From the NCBI GenBank assembly GCA_030248195.1, contig JASAND010020062.1, positions 1-64,000 on the forward strand: a stretch of DNA of 64,000 nucleotides, read 5' to 3'. The notes below the pieces were generated by a model that had not been told where the DNA came from, did no database searches, and saw only the letters and a program-made list of their open reading frames with translations. The stretch comes from Trissonchulus latispiculum. Its lineage: Eukaryota; Nematoda; Enoplea; Enoplida; Ironidae. This document shows, in pieces, positions 1 through 13,800 of the stretch. Numbering within the stretch: position 1 is the stretch's first letter; every line of letters begins with the position of its first letter. Made by a program: the position numbers and the translations under genes.

Positions 1-1433
1 GGTTTTGAGGATAACGTTTTTGCAAAAAACAAAGAACGTTTTAATCATCCTACGATGTATATGAGTTTTCATTTTTCAAGCTTACCCATTCATGTCTGAT
101 TATGCTAATTCTTTGCATATTTTGCGCAAAGATTTGTAATTATGGAAAAATGTTGCCAAGAAATTTCGTCTGGACTTGCCTATCAGTATAATCCTCTTTT
201 TTCTCTTTTGTAATCTTGAGGATTAAATTTACAAACAGACCCTTTGCCGATTGCTGATTCAGCCTACAGAAGCAAGCAAAATATATACAAACTCAGCAGA
301 CAGAGTGCAGTCATGCCTAGAATGAGTAATTGCACTACTATTGCTGCAGTTTGTAGGTCTCGATTTTATGATGAAAATAAATTTTTGAACCTTATTGTCA
401 AAAACTACGTATACATCTATTTGTTTGTCAGTCAGAGAAGTGGGGGAGTCAAAAAACTGAAAAAAAGACAACATTAGTTTCTAGGAAAACTTTGATTTGT
501 TAGGATTTTTTTGTGACACTTTTAATTTAGAACCAATTTGTCTCCAAACCCGAGTATGTTCTTATAAATTGTAAATTTTATTTGTCGACCTTTCCGCTCA
601 GGACTCCTGTTCAAATATTTTTTGAATTTGGTTTATTTCCGAGTTTTTTTACATTCAGGAACGCAGCAAACCGTTCTGAGCTTTAGTGAAGATTTTTTGC
701 ACTAACATTGGTTTCATTTTGTTTTAGATTTTTACGTAATACTAATTGTTTTAATGACTAACTAATTAGAGCGGTTTTAATTTCCTGCGGATCAAGTTAT
801 GATTTAATTCTGCTGATTTTATCTTTGTCACAACACTCTATTTTCGCCAAAATGACCAAATCATCCAATCAGCGAATTTGTGGGACTGTTTTTCATTCTG
901 GCTGGTGCTCAGGATTTTACCATTTCGGACGGGTATTGATTGTGATAATGGTGATCTCTTCAGAAATCAGGCCTTCCCTAAGCCAAGGTACGGCTAGGTT
1001 GGCCTTAGGTGCTGGTATTGCTTTGTGTAAATTTGACCATAAAAGTTTCCATTCTTTAACAAAATGGCCGAAAACTTTGCAAATCTATTGTTTTAATGCT
1101 ATTATACATTCTGGGACCATTCCTGAATTTTCAGGTGAAAAGAAATTTTTGGTTTTTGGCATTATTCTCTCAGTAGGCGGTCGAGTCACCGGATTGGTTG
1201 TTTTGACTGGAAAGAGGGCACAAAAATGAATATTTTGCTCCTTATAACCATTGAGCTTTTTCTTATGGTTCAGTCAGTATAAGTCAGGTCCATGCTATTA
1301 TTTTGATATATAGTTATGGTACTATCCATGTTATAGGTTTGGTACTTATACGCATATATACCACTTTCACAGTAGTATTTATTTTTATATTAATGTTCAC
1401 ATATTTACACTGAATCTGATTTTCTTTTTCTAG
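1..1433 (+). other. intron sequence upstream of first visible exon
   Basis: AT-rich, without a convincing exon. Part of it (about 1001-1285) is a truncated copy of the TTAA-flanked element also present at 21828. The upstream exon needed by the first visible exon is outside the window or too short to recognise. Confidence 0.6.
1001..1285. mobile_element. truncated copy of TTAA-flanked element
   Basis: From TAGGTGCTGGTATTGCTTTG onward this matches the left part of the element at 21828 for about 280 bases, including ATTCTGGGACCA, CATTATTCTCTCAGTA and CACCGGATTGGTTGTT. The right terminal repeat is missing and the left TTAA is mutated (CCTTAGG). Confidence 0.65.
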
Positions 1434-4400
1434 AGAACGGATCTCCTCCCGGTGGGTTGCAGTTGACCACAACTGAGAGTAGCTTTGTAACGGGTATTGA
1501 ACAGTTCGGAACAGATCTGGAATGCAGAGTATCAACTTGCCTCGGAGATAAGTCACAGGTATGACGAGTGGTTGATACTGTAAGGGAAACAGACATAGGA
1601 AAGATTGATAAGCCTGATATGGGGGTTCAGCTGATGGCCCAGTGGTGTAGTGGTTAATATAGAATAGGTTGTGACCTACTCATGTTGACATCGATGAAAG
1701 AAATCGATGCTAAGTTTATGGTTCACGTAAATTTTAATTCCAAATAAAGGAAATCCTCTCAGGTGGAATTTGGACTCACAACTGTTAGATTAGTACTCCG
1801 ACCGTCCTACCAACTGAGCTAAGCTAGCGAGCGATGTATGTAATCAGATTTTGTCCTAGCTTGATAGGTCCTCTTATTAGCTTTGTTGTTTTCCCTTGAC
1901 CTCTTCTTTTGTATTCGTAATGTTGTCTTGGAATTGTGTCTGAAATAAAACTAAAAGCTGAAGTCGTTTCATGCTCCCTATGGAATATCCATGGAATCCC
2001 TATGGAACTAACAAACTATTTACGGTTGTCTGTAAGGACTTTGTGACCGGCTACGCGTTGTCAACCAAATTACCAGTGATTAAAGGTTCTCAATTGAGTC
2101 CAGCGTAGCGTCACAACAGGTGGATTGGTTCAGGCGTCCAAACTCTACTAACATTAAACACTAAAGGCCCACGACTTACTTTATTTCGAACGTCGACAAT
2201 AACTACAGTCACACCGACCTTGAAGAGCGGCCGTCTAGTATATACGCCAATAAGTTACAGACTGAATGTTAGATTTCCACTTCCCATTTTATACCCTTGC
2301 TATTGCACCATCTGACCTATTCGTTCTAAAATTTGAAACTCTCCAGACTATTTCTTTTCATATCTTCTCTATGGTGAAAATACCTTTCCAAATTTTGATT
2401 CAAAGGTCAACCCTGCCACCGTGGCGTAAGATTTTGTAAGACTAAGATTTTGACGCCAATTTCGGCTGACTTATCTGCACCTCTCTTTCACGTGCGTTTC
2501 TGAATTTCTGGCCAAATATTAAATACGAATACGACCTAGACAAAATAAAATAAATATATGCAACTTAACTTCCATCACCTAACGGGCTACCGTATGAGTA
2601 AAGGTAATGTGTGCCAACAATAACTACGTCTGCTAGAATTTAGAGCGTAATCTATATACTTATGCATGTACTGATAGTTAATTGTATTAGTTAATAAGCT
2701 ACCGTTACAACTTATTTTTAGTTCTCCTTAGGAGAATACAGGGAAATATCATTTTCATGTGACATTGAGTTTTCTATTGTTTCCCCCATTTTTTCAGTTA
2801 GTCTGGTCGAAGGATGGAACGGAAATTTCCAGAGGAATGGAAGTTTTGTCCGATTTCAGCAGTCGATTCAGCATTCGCCATAACGTATTCCTAAACCACA
2901 CTGCAGGTACCACCACGTCATCAAAATCACAGTATATATTTGTGTAACAAAAAGACGCCGCTCCTGACCTAAGTGAAAAAACTTTTTGCCTATAGAAATG
3001 ATTTTAAAAACTGGTTTCAACCAACCACACTTTTTATTTCAATGATTTTTAAAACTTTTAAAACTAAGCTCACTTGAAGTTTTCCGGATATATACTTAAT
3101 TATTTCGTAATTGTTTGTTCACTAGGCATCCGAAGTGATTAATGTATTTCCGTAAATTTCATGTGCCATTAATGCCACGATGATGTAATTTTTTGCTAAA
3201 AATTTGCACATGAATATAAGCAATTTATAATAAACAGTGTTAAATATCGGCATCTTAGAAAGGTTAAAATAGACGCAATAAACGAGTCTCACTGTCCGGG
3301 AATGTAGCTCAGTGATGGAGCGTTCTAGTCGAGATCCAGTAGGCTGGTTTACCAGGGCCAACCCGGCTAAAACCAGGCTGAGCATTGGGGGGGGCTGGGG
3401 TTTTCCAATGTCGGAGAATTTCCCGTGTTCGGGCAATGGCTCCGGCAGGAGCCATGGTATGGGAAGCCATTCGTTGCCATTTCCTCTGGAAAGACCAGGT
3501 TCTACCCGTCCACCACGGCAAGGTGCTTCCCCAAGAACCAGGACACTTTTCTTCACATCTTTCAATCCTGATTTCAATCTTTAACGACAAAGCCTCTACA
3601 ATGCATATGAAGCCGTACAGGTTCTCGCCTTTCTTGTAAACTCTCAACGTTTTTTGCATCTCTCGTAACAGTCCTTATGGGTATTTTGCAAATATTTTGT
3701 GGTTTCCATGAAATTATTAACTATTTAGAATCGATTTAGCAGAAATCGACGAGGCACCAACCTAACCTACCAAAAAATGTGAACATTTAAAATTAAGCTG
3801 TAGTACGTATGTCAAATTTTCCTTAACCTTTTCAATTTCACTTTGTATTCCACAAAGCATTAGTGTCTCACAAAAGTAAATTGGCGTTACATAGTTATTC
3901 AGGCCGGAGACTGCTGTAGTAATTTCCCTGATCCCTTTTAAGTTGGATACTTGATGGTGATTCTTGTTAAAATTAAAATATTTTTGTTGTAGACTGTAGC
4001 GGTAGTTGCTCAGACGAGAGTGGATCGGACTGTCCGGCTGGTCAGCATTGTTTGGACAATGTTTGCTGTTTTTGCAGTAAGTGTTCTCTGTTTGGACAGT
4101 TTTGCGTGGAATTCATAAATAAATGAAATGAGATATAGGTAGAACCAAGAGTACATAATAACTAAGACTGTGACAAGCTTCAAACTGTATGTGATATGCG
4201 TGACACATCCTCTACATCTACACGCTAACGACCCACCTCTCCCGCAAATTGGACCCTAGTGACCGAGCCAGTCGAAACGGGGGTACGCTCACTCGCCCTA
4301 TGTTTTCGCCGTGCTGATGCTCAAGAACAGAAGCAGTGTGCTTGCCCAAATTGCCTCTTTTTTGAGCTTTACAACACTGGCAGACCGCTCTACTGTTTTA

Positions 4401-4864
4401 TTCATTAGGGTCCAGTGCGTGGAAGGGGGACCGTTAACGTGCAGAGGAAGTGCCACGCTTACTTTACATTGAAGTGTGAAGCTTGTCTTACTCTTATGTA
4501 TCATAAATGTACTCTTGGTAGAACTAATGCCCTGTTTCTCTAAAGATTGAATTTCTCGATTGAATTGAATTAAATTTCTTTAATGCTTAGGATTAAACCA
4601 AGGATTAACATTTTAATTACGAGAACGAGAATTGCAGCAGTGATGCTGTTAAAAGAAACAGGGATTAAAGTGTTATGAATTTTATCATATTAATTCGTAT
4701 TAGAATTTGTTTTTAGACTTTTTACATTGTTTTTGTGTACATTTTAGCGGGAGAAGAATTTTCATTGGTGCTCAAAAATTTGTCCATTTTCGATGCTGGC
4801 AACTATCAGTGCCAGCTTCACAATGAGCCCAATGCTATGCTCAATTATGAAGTAGAAGTTTTAG
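1434..4864 (+). CDS. Ig domain 1 (three exons)
   Basis: Exons 1434-1558, 2798-2906 and 4748-4864 join to a complete Ig-like domain. The first exon holds the B-strand Cys (LECRV), the second opens with the C-strand Trp (LVWSKDG), and the third has the F-strand signature DAGNYQC. A second Cys pair is possible (Cys in the STCLGDK stretch). Phases run 1-0, 0-1, 1-1. The large introns between them hold SINE-like sequence and MITEs but no other clear domain. A short Cys-rich exon at 3993-4076 lies between exons two and three and is listed separately, since including it would split this fold. Confidence 0.85.
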
Positions 4865-7800
4865 GTTTGTACTCGTCGTCTTTGCAGATTAATGAAAAAT
4901 GAAATTGTGAAAAGATATATTTATATTGAATTCGTAACAGACTCCCACTACCCTGCAGTAGTTGACTTTTAAGCAATAGTAACATAATGCTACCTGACGA
5001 TTATATTTAAGAAATAATCTTGCAATATAAGGCTGGTTCGCTTAGATTTTTCGAAGAATTGCTTAGAACTTTCGAAAAATTTTATGCATTTGCATTAACG
5101 TAGTTGTGGTAAGTGAGTGACCGTGTAGCAAGATTTGTAAAGAGATTTATTATTCTGTCATTTGGCAGGGCTAATTTTTGTGATATTTCTGTATTCTTGT
5201 ATTTTTGTATTTTTTATTATTCTGTCATTTGGCAGGGCTAATTTTTGTGATATTTCTGTATTTTTGTATTTTTGTATTTTAGAGAGCGGTCTGCCTCAAG
5301 GATTTCATAAGAACTTTACCTACGACTACACAGGTAGCATTGCTAAAAAATTATTTCAGTAAATACCTAATGTTTCTGAAAATTGAACACCGGCAACTGA
5401 ATCCTGGGTTTAATCTTCAATTGAATTCTATGTGATCACCATTTTTAGCTTTTTCACTTTTAATTTCAGTTGAAGTCAAGTTTCGTCTCCTGAGGGAAAA
5501 TAGTAGCATCAAGGACACCAATGCACAGTGGTGTAAGGGAAGCAGGCATAGGAAAGATTGATAAGCCTGATATGGGAGTTCAGCTGATGGCCCTGTGGTG
5601 TAGTGGGTTAGCACGTCTGTCCCGGGATCAGAAGGGCCGTGGTTCGAACCCCGGCTGGGCCAATTCTTTACTTTCAATTCTGAATGAAATGCTCTTCCCT
5701 TCTCTTTCCTGGATCTTGGTTTCGTGGGTACGAGGATGCCTGACGCCTCTCGTTCGGGCGTGTCCTCGGTCTTCTTCTTGGTCCACAAGCCCTGATAGAA
5801 GCGCTACAATAGTTCTGAGAAAGTTCAACCCATAAACAAATTTCTGTCTTTTTGCAATTTCCTCAACATGAATATCAGAAAGCTTGAAGAAATTTGCTGT
5901 TAGTATTGTACTGAGAAAAGAGGCAAAAGCGAATTTTACAATATATTTGCTAAATATTATGAATAATTTTAATTTTTGATTTAAAATTTACAGTTATAAA
6001 TTTTATTTCAGACTGTTGTCGCGAACAGGGTATCAGCGAACAGTGTCTGGGTCCCTGTAATGTTGGTAAACTGGAATTATCTAATTTCGATCCGCTGTCT
6101 TGTGACGGCCAGTTGCCACGATTTCTTCACTGCGCCACCAATGGAGGTAGGGCTTCCTTTACTGTAATTTTAATTTGATTGATTAGTAATTAGTTGCTAA
6201 TTCGTTGATTATTAAAAATAATTAATTAAATGATTACTAAAGTCTGACCAAAAAATCTTGGAACCGAACAGTCAGCACCAGTCCTGAGTTATCCTTTGAA
6301 GGTAGCCTATATAAAGTATATATTTTTAGAATCCTCAGGAGGAGGAGATTCCGATAAACCCATCATATCCGGTCTATATCCGGTTACCGGATACTAAATC
6401 GATAAAAACGCTTCAGATTCGGAAGAAAAATGCCAATTAATTCATACTCTAGTATATTGGTCCTTGGCTCAAAACATTTCCGAAAATCTGGTCACATCCG
6501 GTCCATGTCCGGTAACCGGATGCACAGGTCACAAAAACTGTACAGCAAGATGGATAGATCGTACAGTTTCATTGCTTGGATTTTTGGATTCCTCCGGTCG
6601 AAATTAGTCTGTATCCAAAATTTTGTCCGGTTTGGACCAAAATTGCGTGATCTATGGTCGTATCCGGTTCGCAAAAAACCGGAAAAACCGGTTTTTCCGG
6701 CCTGGTGCTCGGAATCGCGGATTAAAAATGTTCCCTTTAGGCACAATGAATGTTTGGGAGGCTACTTTCATTTTACCGGTGTCAAAGCAATCGAATATCC
6801 GGTCCATTTCCGGTTCTGAGCTTTGAAATATGAGATTTCATGGGCTATTATCTCAGTATCCGGTTGGTCCGGAAGTAAAATTATTGCATTAAAATTATAT
6901 TTGGTCTATCCCTAACCAACACCAACCTCAAATTACTTCATATCTGCTGTAGATTTTGAATGGCAGCGCTTTAAAAATGGGTGATTTTTGTTTGTCTTGT
7001 CTAATTGTTAAACCGGACATGAGATTTGATCACATACGCTTAGCTTTGTCGCATGCAATATAACCTATTTTTGAACCATTTTTAAAACGCTGCCATTCAA
7101 AATTTACAGCAGATATGAAGTAATTTGAGGTTGGTGTTGGTTAGGGATAGACCAAATATAATTTTAATACAATAATTTGACTTCCGGACCAACCGGATAC
7201 TGAGATAATAGCACATGAAATCTCAAATTTCAAAGCTCAGAACCGGAAATGGACCTGATATTCGATTGCTTTGACACCGGTAAAATGAAAGTAGCCTCCC
7301 AAACATTCATTGTGCCCAAAGGGAACATTTTTAATCCGCGATTCCGAGCACCAGGCCGGAAAAACCGGTTTTTCCGGTTTTTTGCGAACCGGATACGACC
7401 ATAGATCACGCAATTTTGGTCCAAACCGGACAAAATTTTGGATTCAGACTAATTTCGACCCGGGGAATCCAAAAATCCAATCAGCGAAACTGTACGACCT
7501 ACCCATCTTGCTGTACAGTTTTTGTGACCTGTGCATCCGGTTACCGGACATGGACCGGATGTGACACGATTTTCGGAAATGTTTTGAGCCAAGGACCAAT
7601 ATACTAGAGCATTAATTAATTAGCATTTTTCTTCCGAATCTGAAGCGTTTTTATCGATTTAGTATCCGGTAACCGGATATAGACCGGATATGATGGGTGT
7701 ATCGGAATCTCCTCCTCCTGAGGATTCTAAAAATATATACTTTATATAGTCTACCTTCAAAGGATAACTCAGGACTAGTGCTGACTGTTCGGTTCCAAGA

Positions 7801-10800
7801 TTTTTTGGTCAGACTTTAGTTGGCGGAAATCTGGCAACTTTGCATGCCGTTCTTTGTAACGTTTTCTGATAATTGCAGACTATCTTCGTTGATAAGGGAC
7901 AAGAAGCTATGTTTAGAAAGCTCAATAACACTGGCAATTTTATTTTAATTTAATAACTGGTTAATTAATTTAATTACGTGGAAAATTAAGTTATTTATTT
8001 TTCTCTTCCAGGCAATGTCAGTCATTTGCACTGTTGTCGCCTGAAATTGGTACCACCATTTTGTTGGGACTTTTGCACTGGCTCTGCGGAGGAATTGCAA
8101 TTTTCGCATCGACTTTGCCTCTACTGGCTTCAGGAAATTATGGAGTGCTATGAACAAGTCTACTGTATGTTTGTTTGTATAGAATTTTAGATACTTAACT
8201 GTATGTAGTGTAAATTATTAAAATTTAAACCCTGCCGGTCAAAAAATTTTCATCGATTTTTTTCTGCTGGTCTGTTAAGTATTTAAATTTAATTATTTAG
8301 TTGGCCAGAAAATTGTCTAGGATTTTACTTGATGTGTAGGCATCATAAATGCTGGTTTTCGTGCTTATTTATAGATAAATTAGATGTTAGGTTAGGTTAT
8401 TACCCATTCGGATTGCTAATGATAATGACTATCATGTTCAAGATGTTTGATATTTCAGAATCTTAATGTGCTGGTTCGGGTTCGTGTATTTTAGATTAGA
8501 TTTATTATGCCAGTGCAATACACATAGATATAGAAGAGTTAATATCACTGAACAGCATTTTGGGAGTTTAAAAGCGCAGTTGTTGTTGAAATTCATTCAA
8601 ATTTGCTACAATTACATCATATAGCCTAGAAAACATTTTAGAAAAGTCGCGGCGTGAAAATTTGAGTTTTGGAAAAATTAGCTTTTATCCGCCATAACTT
8701 GCACTGTGGCCATCTTACGCGGACAAATTTATAGTCAATCGAATTCCCTCACCAAGACCTACAACTTTGCTCTTGGGCGTATTTTTCGATTTCTTGTGGC
8801 TCAAGAGATAGCAAGGAAGATTCTTTTTCGAGGTCCAAAACTGACCATTTTTCGAAAAATCAAATATTGCAAAATTCCAACAGCTTCAACAGCGCTGGCC
8901 CGTCGGTCAAGTATTGCCCATATTTGTGGTCCTAAAGGACATGTTATGCCCAATGGAGAGCTCTCTGCGGCATCTCTGCCTAAGCACAGCAACGAAAATG
9001 TGAAATTTTGTAAATGGCAACCAGATTGTTTTGAACACGGATTTCTCTTAACTCATGCAAGCAATTGGAAATCGGCTTTACACACACATTTTTGGGACAA
9101 TTGTCGAGGGCTATTTTGCAGGGTTTTACGTTTAATCGTTTTGTTGGAGAGAAATAAGCATCCAAACCTGAAAATTTTAACGAAAATCGCATAAAATTTA
9201 CATTTTTGTCGAAGTATCGAGCTGGTTTCTTCGTTAATCAATTTCACCAAAAATAGCCCTTGGGAAGACGTTTCTTTTGAAGCCTGAACTGTCCGCTTTT
9301 CTTTAGCTTTCCTATACTTCGAGAAATCCATGTTCAAAAATTGTTTTTGTGTTATCGCATGTTCAAGTCGAACAGTAGAATTGCAACCGCTGTAATTTAT
9401 TTAGTTGTAATTAGCACATTCTAAGCTTTAAAATGGTATAAAATATTGTCGTTAAACTCCAAAAATTGAGTAAATTACAGTCTTTCAAAATTTGCTGCAA
9501 ATACCCGAACCAGCACCTTAAGTGAAATTGTTTAAATTAAACTTAAATTTAAATAATTAAATGGTTCAGCGAGGAATTAGTTTTTAATTTTTTGAACTGT
9601 TTGTTACTGTTTATAGTGCCGTTCCCTGGTCCCCCAGAAGCCTTGGTTGTAAATGAGGTGGCATCCGACGCGCTGGAAGCTTGTTGGCTGCCGCCTCTGC
9701 TCCGCACGGATACAGTAGAGCATTACACTGTACACTATAAGGAAATTCCAAACTTTCCATTTTTCCCGGGAGGGTAAGAAATTTGTTTCTAATGTACCTT
9801 TTTTCTGAAATTTATACCAATGGTTTTTACATGTAACTGTGTCAAGATCATGAAAATGTTTTCATTCAAATCAAGGGCTTCGACTGTTTCTGTTGATTTG
9901 GTCACAGTTGTACATTACAGTGCTCGGACAGTTCCTACTTTTCCTACTTTTTTCCTACTTTTTCGTATGTTCCTACTTTTTTCCTACTTTAGGTCAAAAA
10001 TTCCTACTTTTTCCTACTTTTCTCCTCTGAAAGACGAAATCTGCCTGATTTTACAGAAAATTGCCCGAAAAATCGCTTACTTCGTGATGATCTGCATTTA
10101 GTTTTTCGATGTTCGGGATAACTGAGATATATAATGAAACATTAAAATCAAGTGAGATAATGAACCATTAAAATTTTAAGCATCAGTCAACAAGATTTCA
10201 TCAGTTTTACCAGTTTCAATGTACTTTGTAAATCTTTCGGCAAATTACTGTTTGGCTACGTGTCTTTCGCTTAGCTAAAGGGCGGGGTCTGGTTAAAATT
10301 GCCCACCGCTTCCAGATCCAGATTCCTGATAACTTGACCTCATGAGATAAAATTGTGGGTTAACCATAGATGAATGTGGGAACTCCCGACGGGTAAAAAA
10401 TTAAAACTCGGCTTATGTAAGCGTTCATATTAGCATTGGCTTAGGCTTAGATGTGTAAAAACAGGCTCTCGGCTTAGCCTAGCACACTCGGGTTAGCTGC
10501 CGTCTGACTAGGGGCCGATGTTATAAAAATGGGGTTAAGGCTAACCCGGGTTAAGTCCATTTTGGGGTTAACCCCGAAATTTTTGGGTTAGGTTAACCCT
10601 TGGGGTTAACCCTCTATTATAAACAGGGTATTTTTTACAGGGGGGGGCGGGGGGCCCCCCGGAAATTGACCTTCCCCCCCGAAAATGCCTCCCCCCCCCG
10701 AAATCGCCCCCTCCCGGGATTTTTGTTTCCCCCCCCCCGAGATTTTTTGGAGCCCCAAATTTTTGCCAATATAGGCCAATTTTCAAAAATTTTCCGGCTT

Positions 10801-13800
10801 TGCCGGAGATTTTTCGTAAAAATAGCTATTTTTAGCTTAAATCCTGGCATTTTTGAGATCTTACGTTTCACCATGCAAAATATATACGCCAAAAATACCA
10901 TTTGTTGGCTCATTTTTGCAAAAAATTCCCCCCCCCCCCTAAAATTTCCCCCCCCCCCCCCGGGCCCGGGTGGGCCCCCCCCGAAAAAATCCCTAAAAAA
11001 TACCCTGATAAAGCATTTTTCGGGTTAGGTTAAGTTAACCCGGTTATCCTATGAGTTACCCCGATTTTAACCCAATTAACTGATGCAATCAGCTATCATC
11101 TAGCCTAGGGTTTTTTTGGTCAAAAATAGCGTCGTTTGCAGAAATGAACAATAGTTTTGACGACGCCAAAATAAAAATGACGAAAGAATGACCAAGCCAA
11201 AATGTGGAAGTAGCACTCAAATTAAAAAAGAATGCAAAGTTTCCATCATGTTTCAACAGTGGTTTTTCAAAAAATTTCTCAAATTTTGGGGGCTGCCACC
11301 CCAAACCCCGCTCTATATTGTGTTTGTGATTTATGCTAAGCTTCGACAATGTTTGAATACTCAATCAGTATTATTATTACAAAGCAACAGATTACGCGAC
11401 TTCTTGCTACATCCTTCAATTGCATTTTTGATACATGTTTCTTTACCATTTACCATTTTCGCTGAATATTTTTTGAAACATTTCCTCGGATTATCTCGGC
11501 TAGAATGGAATCAGAGCTTATATTCGTACGTGTATACCAGTATGTTTAAGAAGTTTATTGCAGAAATGCTAAAAGCTAATAGGGATAGATCTGGATGCAG
11601 CCCCGTCGCGTCGTCGCGATTTGAATGTAAGAAATGTAAACAGGAAAAAGGCATAAATATCCACAAAATTTCGCGAGCGCGTATATGTCCAACGTTTTTA
11701 CCAGATTTTTGGATAGACAAAAGCCTAAAAAATCATTCGATTTTAGCAAAAATTCCTATTTTCCCCACAAAAAGTGTAAATTTTTAAAAATTTTCTTGTT
11801 TCTGCAAAATGAAAGGAATTAAAGATTTGAAGAGGATTTCAGCAAAAAATTTCTTCAACTTCTGGGGGGCTCAGCCTCCCAGACGTTGAAGAAATTTTTT
11901 ACCCCATTAGCGAAACTCGGGTTTTGCTAACCCAATTTTTATAACATTGGGTTAGGGTTGATAACCCGGTTTCTAACCCAGGTTAGCGATTTAACCGGGT
12001 TAGCATTGTAGTGGGTTATTTTAATCATTGTTTATGCTCAAAGTCATCACATACATAGAAACCAGATATGTAAGTACGTAAGTTATACTTGCGGTATATA
12101 CAGTGTGAAATATGAAACGCCAACAAGGTAAAAATTAAACCGAAATTACGAATATAGCCTAAAATGAAAACAAGTCTGAAAAAAACTTATTTTTGACGTT
12201 GAACAAATAAAAATGACGTTCAGAAAATAAAAATGACGAAAATTTGATGAAATCCAATTTTGAAAAAAAAACGCTGCATCTATCAGGGATTTAACCCGAT
12301 TATTTTTGGGGTTAACCCTAAACCTAACTTTAACCCCATTAGCGAAACTCGGGTTTTGCTAACCCAATTTTTATAACATTGGGTTAGGGTTGATAACCCG
12401 GTTTCTAACCCAGGTTAGCGATTTAACCGGGTTAAATCGCTTTATAACATCGGCCCTAGGACGTATATAAATATAGCTAGTGGTTGGCTTATACAGGACC
12501 TTAGTACATATATTAAGGTCATAATAGGTCGCCGGGAAAACTTTGGAAATGTCAAAATTCTTGATTCTAATAGGTTCTCCGAATTATTCTGATCATAAAA
12601 TAATAGTTTTATTCCAGAATACTACTTTTTGCAATAGTTATGTAGGCTCCCCAGGCTAGCGCAAAGTCTGCGACCCCGGAAACCCCCTGAAACTTCACAG
12701 CAAAATCTGAAACAAAAAATTTCGTTTCGTCTTGGTCTCCTCTTGCGAATCGAACAGTTAAAATTTAGTGAAACAGTAAATTATTCTATTTTGTACCCAG
12801 CTTGATAGAAAAATAACCCGTACGAAATATCAGCTTATTTGGTCAAGTTTAACGGAATCTGGACCTTGGAGAGATCTTAACAGACCCAAAGGGCGTACCG
12901 CTGAAATCAGGTTTTAACTGTCAACGAATTGCTACGTTCGAATGCAATTTTGGGCGGTTTACTTTACAGGGCGTATTAATCAGAAAAAAGAGATCTGTAC
13001 CACCGAATATTCAAATAATTCGGACGTCCGGTAGTTTTTGTATCTATAACATCCCGTTGTTAAATTAAAAATACCGTAAATCTTTGGTTTTGCTGAAAAA
13101 TCGTAGGTTGTTAAAAAACTGCATAAATTGAGATAAATTTTAGCTCTCAAAGGTTACAAAAATAGAATTCCACAAGGGTCAGAGAAATTTGGCCTTTTGT
13201 TCACGTGTTGAGGTTAATTTCATAGAAAAAATATATATATATAGTTGCTAAATGCAATGGAAAGCTTTTACAAGCCTTCAAAAATTAAGTTTTGAATTTT
13301 AAAGGGGAGGGGGTCGAAAATGCAATAAGGATACAAATGTCGTTCGATCTTGCTCAAATTTTGTGGGCCATACCGATTTGCATGCAAAATTTCAGCCCGC
13401 TAGCTGCTCATGTGTATCCCTCAAATTGGGGAGGGTTTCTTGACGATTATTACATGATCATCTTGAGAAGGTTTAAGACGAATGAAGAATTGATTGTGCC
13501 ATACAGAAAAGCTGCGTAATACTGTTTCGTTGAAGGCAAAATTAGATAACTTGCATGCAAAATCTATTATGCATCCTGAAGATTCCTACTTTTTTGTCAT
13601 AATTCCTACTTTTTGTTCCTACTTTTTCCTACTTTTTTGAAAAATTGTTCCTACTTTTTTCCTACTTTTCCAAAATCGTCATGTCCGAGGCCTGACATTA
13701 CAAATTTTTGTATCCTTTGGATTTTCTACTTTTGACTCAATTTTGGCTGTGTAGTGTTATCCTTGATTTTAAAACATTCCTGAGAATTTCTGCCGCTGTA

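Noticed and set aside
825..1229. 134-residue open frame on the plus strand
   Set aside because: Its second half lies in a truncated transposon copy that recurs at 21828; no protein family.
3312..3659. Overlapping 84-151 residue open frames
   Set aside because: Produced by the GC-rich body of a probable tRNA-derived SINE; open on both strands.
5589..5662. Functional tRNA gene
   Set aside because: Cloverleaf outline is good, but C at position 33 and mismatches in acceptor and anticodon stems; flanking SINE sequence is duplicated elsewhere.
5521..5835. 104-residue open frame and antisense partner
   Set aside because: Spans the SINE with the tRNA-like unit.
6430..7607. Several open frames of 63-129 residues on both strands
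   Set aside because: They are mirror copies from the two arms of the 6236-7820 palindrome.
8706..9337. Overlapping open frames up to 162 residues
   Set aside because: Interior of a TTAA-flanked element; no motif, and both strands are equally open.
11188..11787. 199-residue open frame
   Set aside because: Inside the GGGCC element; low-complexity K/F/I-rich translation with no family resemblance and no splice support.
10512..12456. TTAACCC/GGGTTAA words resembling telomere repeats
   Set aside because: Irregular, in both orientations, bounded by transposon inverted repeats with TAG flanks.
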